Shown here one piece after another: positions 5,191 to 7,777 of a stretch of 7,777 nucleotides of DNA. A program made the translations under genes and the position numbers. Within the stretch, counting starts at the first letter, position 1, and every line of letters begins with the position of its first letter. The stretch covers positions 1 to 7,777 of the forward strand of contig JABXGS010000022.1 of NCBI GenBank assembly GCA_016550425.1, written 5' to 3'. Below the pieces are notes generated by a model that was given only the letters and a program-made list of their open reading frames with translations, was not told the origin of the DNA and made no database searches. This DNA comes from an archaeon (GTDB taxonomy: Archaea > Asgardarchaeota > Hermodarchaeia > Hermodarchaeales > Hermodarchaeaceae).

Positions 5191-6336
5191 TTACTCCTCC
5201 GTGGGTGCCAGTTTCACGACTTGTTTTGCCGCTGTATCCATAGAGTTCAAGAACGGAATCTTCGCAGCTTCTAAAATCTTGGCTCCTTCTTTTTCTCGCG
5301 TCCCAATCATTCGAATTACTATTGGAACCTGCCTGGGCAATTTCCCTTGTGATTCCACAATACCTCGGGCGATTTCATCACAACGGGTTATCCCCCCAAG
5401 GATATTGATGAAAACAGCTTTCACATCAGGATGCGCTAAAACGATATCTAACGCCTGACTCATGCGTTCCGCGGTTGCGCCACCACCAACATCGAGGAAA
5501 TTCGCAGGGGCTCCTCCATAATATTTGACAGCATCCATTGTCGCCATAACTAATCCGGCACCGTTACCGATGATACCAATATTTCCTTCCAGTTCCACGT
5601 AGGTCATTCCCTGTTTCTGAGCCCGTTGCTCAAGATCCGTTTGCTCCGAAATCCCGGAACTCACTCTCTCAGCTAATGATTTGTGACGGAATATGGAATT
5701 ATCATCAACATTGAGTCGGGCATCAGCTGCAATATACTCACCTTCTTTCGTGACAATAAGGGGATTGATTTCTGTAAGCTCAGCATCGTTAATGATGAAC
5801 ACTTGCCACAGCTTAAGCAAAAGGCTAGCAACTTTGACCATTGCTTTTCCCTCAAAGCCTGCGTTCTTGGCGAGATTCCGTGCTTCAAAATCCCTAAGTC
5901 CTAAGATGGGGTCAATCCAATATCGCGTGATTTTTTCTGGGTGCTCTTCCGCTACCTGTTCAATATCCACACCGCCCATGGAACTACAAATTATCACAGG
6001 TTGACGTCGGAGGCGGTCAATCGTGATACCCAGATAGATTTCTTGTTCAATGTTAAGGCGCTGTTCCACAAGAACGCGATGTACGGGATAATCGTGAATA
6101 GTCATCTGCAACAGTTCTGCCGCAACAATCTTCGCTTCTTCGGGGGTTTCTGCAAATTTTATTCCCCCTGCTTTTCCACGTCCTCCTGCAAGCACTTGGA
6201 CTTTAATGACGACTGGCTGTCCTAGGGTCTTGGTGATTTTAGCTGCTTCCTCGGCTGAGGCTGCGAGCCCCGAGGATGGAAGTGGTAAGCCTGCTTGGCG
6301 AAAAGCCTCCTTTGCTTCATATTCAAACAGTCGCAA
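5191..6336 (-). CDS. sucC: Succinyl-CoA synthetase beta subunit
   Basis: The beta subunit supplies the ATP-grasp nucleotide-binding domain and the succinate site. From TTG 6336 it has 381 residues, the usual size. Motifs in order: the N-terminal [37 protein letters not shown] (ATP-grasp), the TEINPLIV segment, [14 protein letters not shown] (metal binding), [28 protein letters not shown] and [16 protein letters not shown] (subunit contact and succinate region). The frame is open to 6411, but the extra N-terminus (MMAWLKPP and on) is unlike the family and overlaps the upstream gene by 65 bases. TTG 6336 has AGAGGTG five bases upstream and restores the canonical N-terminus. It follows the regulator gene by ten bases and precedes sucD by two, forming one operon. 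Confidence 0.95.
   Translation of the reverse strand: MRLFEYEAKEAFRQAGLPLPSSGLAASAEEAAKITKTLGQPVVIKVQVLAGGRGKAGGIKFAETPEEAKIVAAELLQMTIHDYPVHRVLVEQRLNIEQEIYLGITIDRLRRQPVIICSSMGGVDIEQVAEEHPEKITRYWIDPILGLRDFEARNLAKNAGFEGKAMVKVASLLLKLWQVFIINDAELTEINPLIVTKEGEYIAADARLNVDDNSIFRHKSLAERVSSGISEQTDLEQRAQKQGMTYVELEGNIGIIGNGAGLVMATMDAVKYYGGAPANFLDVGGGATAERMSQALDIVLAHPDVKAVFINILGGITRCDEIARGIVESQGKLPRQVPIVIRMIGTREKEGAKILEAAKIPFLNSMDTAAKQVVKLAPTEE
5194..5200 (-). promoter_or_regulatory. Ribosome-binding site of sucD
   Basis: GGAGGAG on the minus strand forms the last codons of sucC and lies five bases before the sucD ATG at 5188. It is the strongest such site in the window. Confidence 0.75.
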
Positions 6337-6341
6337 AATAA

Positions 6342-6348
6342 CACCTCT
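6342..6348 (-). promoter_or_regulatory. Ribosome-binding site fixing the sucC start
   Basis: AGAGGTG on the minus strand overlaps the TAG stop of the regulator gene and lies five bases before TTG 6336. This supports the TTG over upstream ATG codons. Confidence 0.7.
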
Positions 6349-6835
6349 ATATTGCTTCGGGAGTCCATGTCGTAAGAACAGTATGAGTGGAGGTTTCAAC
6401 CACGCCATCAATATCGGCAGCTTTAGAAAGAAACTCTGCTAGCTCAGCACCACTCACCGAAACCACGATATCTACTGATCCGGTTACACGATGAAGGCGA
6501 ATCGGGTTCAACTGTTTTATCTTCTCATAAACCTCGAAGCGAGATTTGGGCTCAACTCGTAAGAAGACAAAAGCTTGGTCTGTGGATTTCCCTAAAAGGC
6601 GTAAGGAATCGGGTGACAAATCAATGAATCCGCGTCCCGTTCGAATTAGTTTCAAGCCCCGAAGCTTGCGTAAATGATTGCTGAGGGCTTGACGAGTTAT
6701 TTTGAGCTCTTTGGCCAGCTCTGACTGCGTTCGTGTTACTGTTTGTACCGACATCGGAATGCTAGCTTGATACAGTTTGCGCAGAATCTCAAGCTGCCTT
6801 TCTGTTAATCGGACAACTCGGTCAACAAGTTCCAA
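6347..6835 (-). CDS. Winged-helix transcriptional regulator with Lrp/AsnC-type C-terminal domain
   Basis: The 162-residue protein has an N-terminal winged helix-turn-helix: LTERQLEILRKLY (about 10-22), SELAKELKITRQALSNHLRKL (38-58) with the recognition helix around 47-58, and a wing GLKLIRTGRGFIDLS. The C-terminal part (about 87-155), AFVFLRVEPKSRFEVYEKIK, then HRVTGSVDIVVSVSG, then DGVVETSTHTVL, has the beta-alpha-beta pattern of the Lrp/AsnC ligand-binding and oligomerisation (RAM) domain. It likely binds DNA as a dimer or higher oligomer and senses a small metabolite, whose identity is unknown. The start is TTG 6835 with AGGTG nine bases upstream; no closer start is in frame. It is the first gene of the operon with sucC and sucD, ten bases before sucC, which suggests control of succinyl-CoA synthetase and possibly of itself (inference). 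Confidence 0.85.
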   Translation of the reverse strand: MELVDRVVRLTERQLEILRKLYQASIPMSVQTVTRTQSELAKELKITRQALSNHLRKLRGLKLIRTGRGFIDLSPDSLRLLGKSTDQAFVFLRVEPKSRFEVYEKIKQLNPIRLHRVTGSVDIVVSVSGAELAEFLSKAADIDGVVETSTHTVLTTWTPEAI

Positions 6836-7038
6836 TTTTGTCTACACCTGCTGAAATAATGTACTGGACGAGTAGGAACATTGCTTTTTGAGCGTTGTTC
6901 TTGTGTAAAGTAAATCGTACCAATATGACAAGGGATGGTTTCGCCTGACGGATGGGAACGTTTTTTAACTTTCCAGCGGTAGCCGTTCTAACAATTCGAT
7001 CCTATATGTTACAAAGATTTGAAGTAGAAGGCTTAACT
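6836..7038. promoter_or_regulatory. Divergent intergenic region between the regulator and KH-protein genes
   Basis: About 200 bases with no convincing gene. It should hold promoters for both directions. Candidates are TTTTTTAA at 6961-6968 for the plus strand and a weaker ATTTACTTTA-like stretch near 6904-6914 for the minus strand. A ribosome-binding AGGTG for the regulator is at 6846-6850. I see no clear operator repeat. Confidence 0.35.
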
Positions 7039-7548
7039 GTGAAATCTCCGCTTTGTGAAATTTGTCTAAAAAATTACCCACTCATTTGTGGAAACTGCCA
7101 ATCCAAAATCGACGAAGGAGAAATTACTGAACTTGATGTAAAGGTTGCGCGTGCACTCATCAATTTAGAGGATCTTTTCCCCTCAATTAAGAAAGTTACA
7201 TTCAAGCGGGTATTTCAAATCGATGGTGTTATCATCGTTTTAGTGGGGAAAGGAGATGTGCGACGAATTATCGGCTCGAGTCGTCGAGTTCTCCGTCAAT
7301 TGGAAGACGAAGTAAAGTTGCAGGTTCGAATTGTCGAAGAAAGCCGGAATCCCCAAGATATTCTACGTGATCTCATTCGCCCAGTGAAAATCCTCGGAGT
7401 CAACACTATCTGGTTACCAGACAATAGTTTCGAACGAATTGTGCGAATTAGCGAACGGGAACGGGAGAATATTCCTCTTACTCTCAAGCAGCTCGAAAGT
7501 GCAATTTATGAGATGACCAATGAGCGTATTCGAATCGTGTTCGATTAG
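7039..7548 (+). CDS. Archaeal zinc-ribbon/KH-domain protein (NusA-like)
   Basis: With GTG 7039 as start the 169-residue protein opens KSPLCEICLKNYPLICGNC, a Cys4 zinc ribbon (C-x2-C-x7-C-x2-C, residues 6, 9, 17, 20), then DEGEITELDVKVARALINLEDLFPS. This is the beginning of a widespread archaeal RNA-binding family related to NusA KH domains. A first KH-like unit includes LVGKGDVRRIIGSSRRVLRQLEDEV and a second follows VKILGVNTIWLPDNSFERIVRIS, ending with the AIYEMTNERIRIVFD tail. In the first unit the KH loop reads GSSR rather than GxxG. A role in transcription elongation or RNA binding is inferred from the family. GTG 7039 has AGAAGG seven bases upstream; ATG 7006 and ATG 6952 are in frame but lack such a site and add residues outside the family. 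The stop is 13 bases from the convergent truD stop. Confidence 0.85.
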   Translation: MKSPLCEICLKNYPLICGNCQSKIDEGEITELDVKVARALINLEDLFPSIKKVTFKRVFQIDGVIIVLVGKGDVRRIIGSSRRVLRQLEDEVKLQVRIVEESRNPQDILRDLIRPVKILGVNTIWLPDNSFERIVRISERERENIPLTLKQLESAIYEMTNERIRIVFD

Positions 7549-7561
7549 AGTGTATCAGTTC

Positions 7562-7777
7562 TCAGAGTTGTGTTGATAACTCCGGCTTGATTATTTCTCG
7601 TAAAATCACGGACGCATAACTTCCCTTAGATAGATCGAATTGGATACGAAAGGGCGTGTCTGATTCATCCTCGAGAACAGTTATTTGCAGATTATCAGGA
7701 TTAACTAGCAGTGGACGGAATGTGCCCCGAGAGCTGAAAGCAGGCAGATCTTTAAGCCGGAAGTGACTCGCGGTAAT
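7562..7777 (-). CDS. truD: tRNA pseudouridine synthase TruD, C-terminal fragment
   Basis: The minus-strand frame entering from the right edge encodes 71 residues and ends with TGA at 7562-7564. It shows the characteristic TruD C-terminus: FRLKDLPAFSSRGTFRPLLVNPDNL (residues 6-30), then FRIQFDLSKGSYASVILREIIKP (43-65), where KGSYAxVxLRE is the hallmark. TruD/Pus7 enzymes convert uridine to pseudouridine at tRNA position 13 (and position 35 in some cases). The catalytic part lies outside the window, so activity cannot be judged. It is convergent with the KH-protein gene, with no U-tract visible in the short gap. Confidence 0.9.
   Translation of the reverse strand: MTASHFRLKDLPAFSSRGTFRPLLVNPDNLQITVLEDESDTPFRIQFDLSKGSYASVILREIIKPELSTQL

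Noticed and set aside
5673..6225. Several open frames on both strands inside sucC
   Set aside because: They are out-of-frame readings of a strongly conserved coding region.
6337..6411. Longer N-terminus for SucC beginning at 6411
   Set aside because: It would overlap the regulator gene by 65 bases and adds residues unlike the family, whereas TTG 6336 has a well-placed AGAGGTG and gives the standard SucC start.
1..7777. Mobile elements, CRISPR arrays, integration sites
   Set aside because: I found no transposase, regularly spaced repeat, target duplication or tRNA fragment duplication; the tRNA-Val 3' end shows no second copy in the window.

Overview
The window looks like a chromosomal housekeeping segment from an archaeon. 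Evidence: two archaeal/eukaryotic-type ribosomal proteins (eL38, eL40), a tRNA-Val(CAC) split by a short intron with a bulge-helix-bulge-like fold, a PAC2-type proteasome assembly chaperone homologue, a beta-CASP ribonuclease of the archaeal CPSF type, an archaeal NusA-like KH protein and an archaeal presenilin-type protease. eL38 is known from TACK and Asgard archaea and is generally absent from Euryarchaeota, so one of the former is the better guess; the lineage cannot be fixed from this window. Base composition looks even and moderate (by eye, slightly below half G+C). I see no insertion sequence, phage gene or CRISPR.

Layout. (1) 2-565, plus: the end of an unidentified gene, then a stand-alone OB-fold tRNA-binding protein. 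(2) 580-1332, minus: a PAC2-family protein, convergent with (1). (3) 1433-3661, plus: a beta-CASP RNase and a nine-helix presenilin-like aspartyl protease, six bases apart, sharing a divergent promoter region with PAC2. (4) 6835 down to 3680, minus: a winged-helix/Lrp-type regulator, sucC, sucD, eL40, intron-containing tRNA-Val and eL38. The first three form a tight operon; eL40 and eL38 each have their own TATA-like box, and the tRNA sits between them. (5) 7039-7548, plus: a zinc-ribbon/KH NusA-like protein, convergent with the 3' end of truD at the right edge.

Most genes serve information flow (tRNA binding, pseudouridylation, ribosome, RNA cleavage, transcription elongation). sucCD adds succinyl-CoA synthetase from central carbon metabolism, probably under control of the regulator encoded just upstream. 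The eL40 gene (53 codons), the tRNA, the truD fragment and the left-edge reading frame were found by reading the sequence directly. Several genes start with GTG or TTG, and the usual ribosome-binding sequence is AGGTGA/GGAGG, often overlapping the previous stop codon.

No wholly new system is evident. The features most worth following up are the RNase-presenilin gene pair, the eL40/tRNA-Val/eL38 arrangement, and a perfect inverted repeat enclosing the eL38 TATA-like box.
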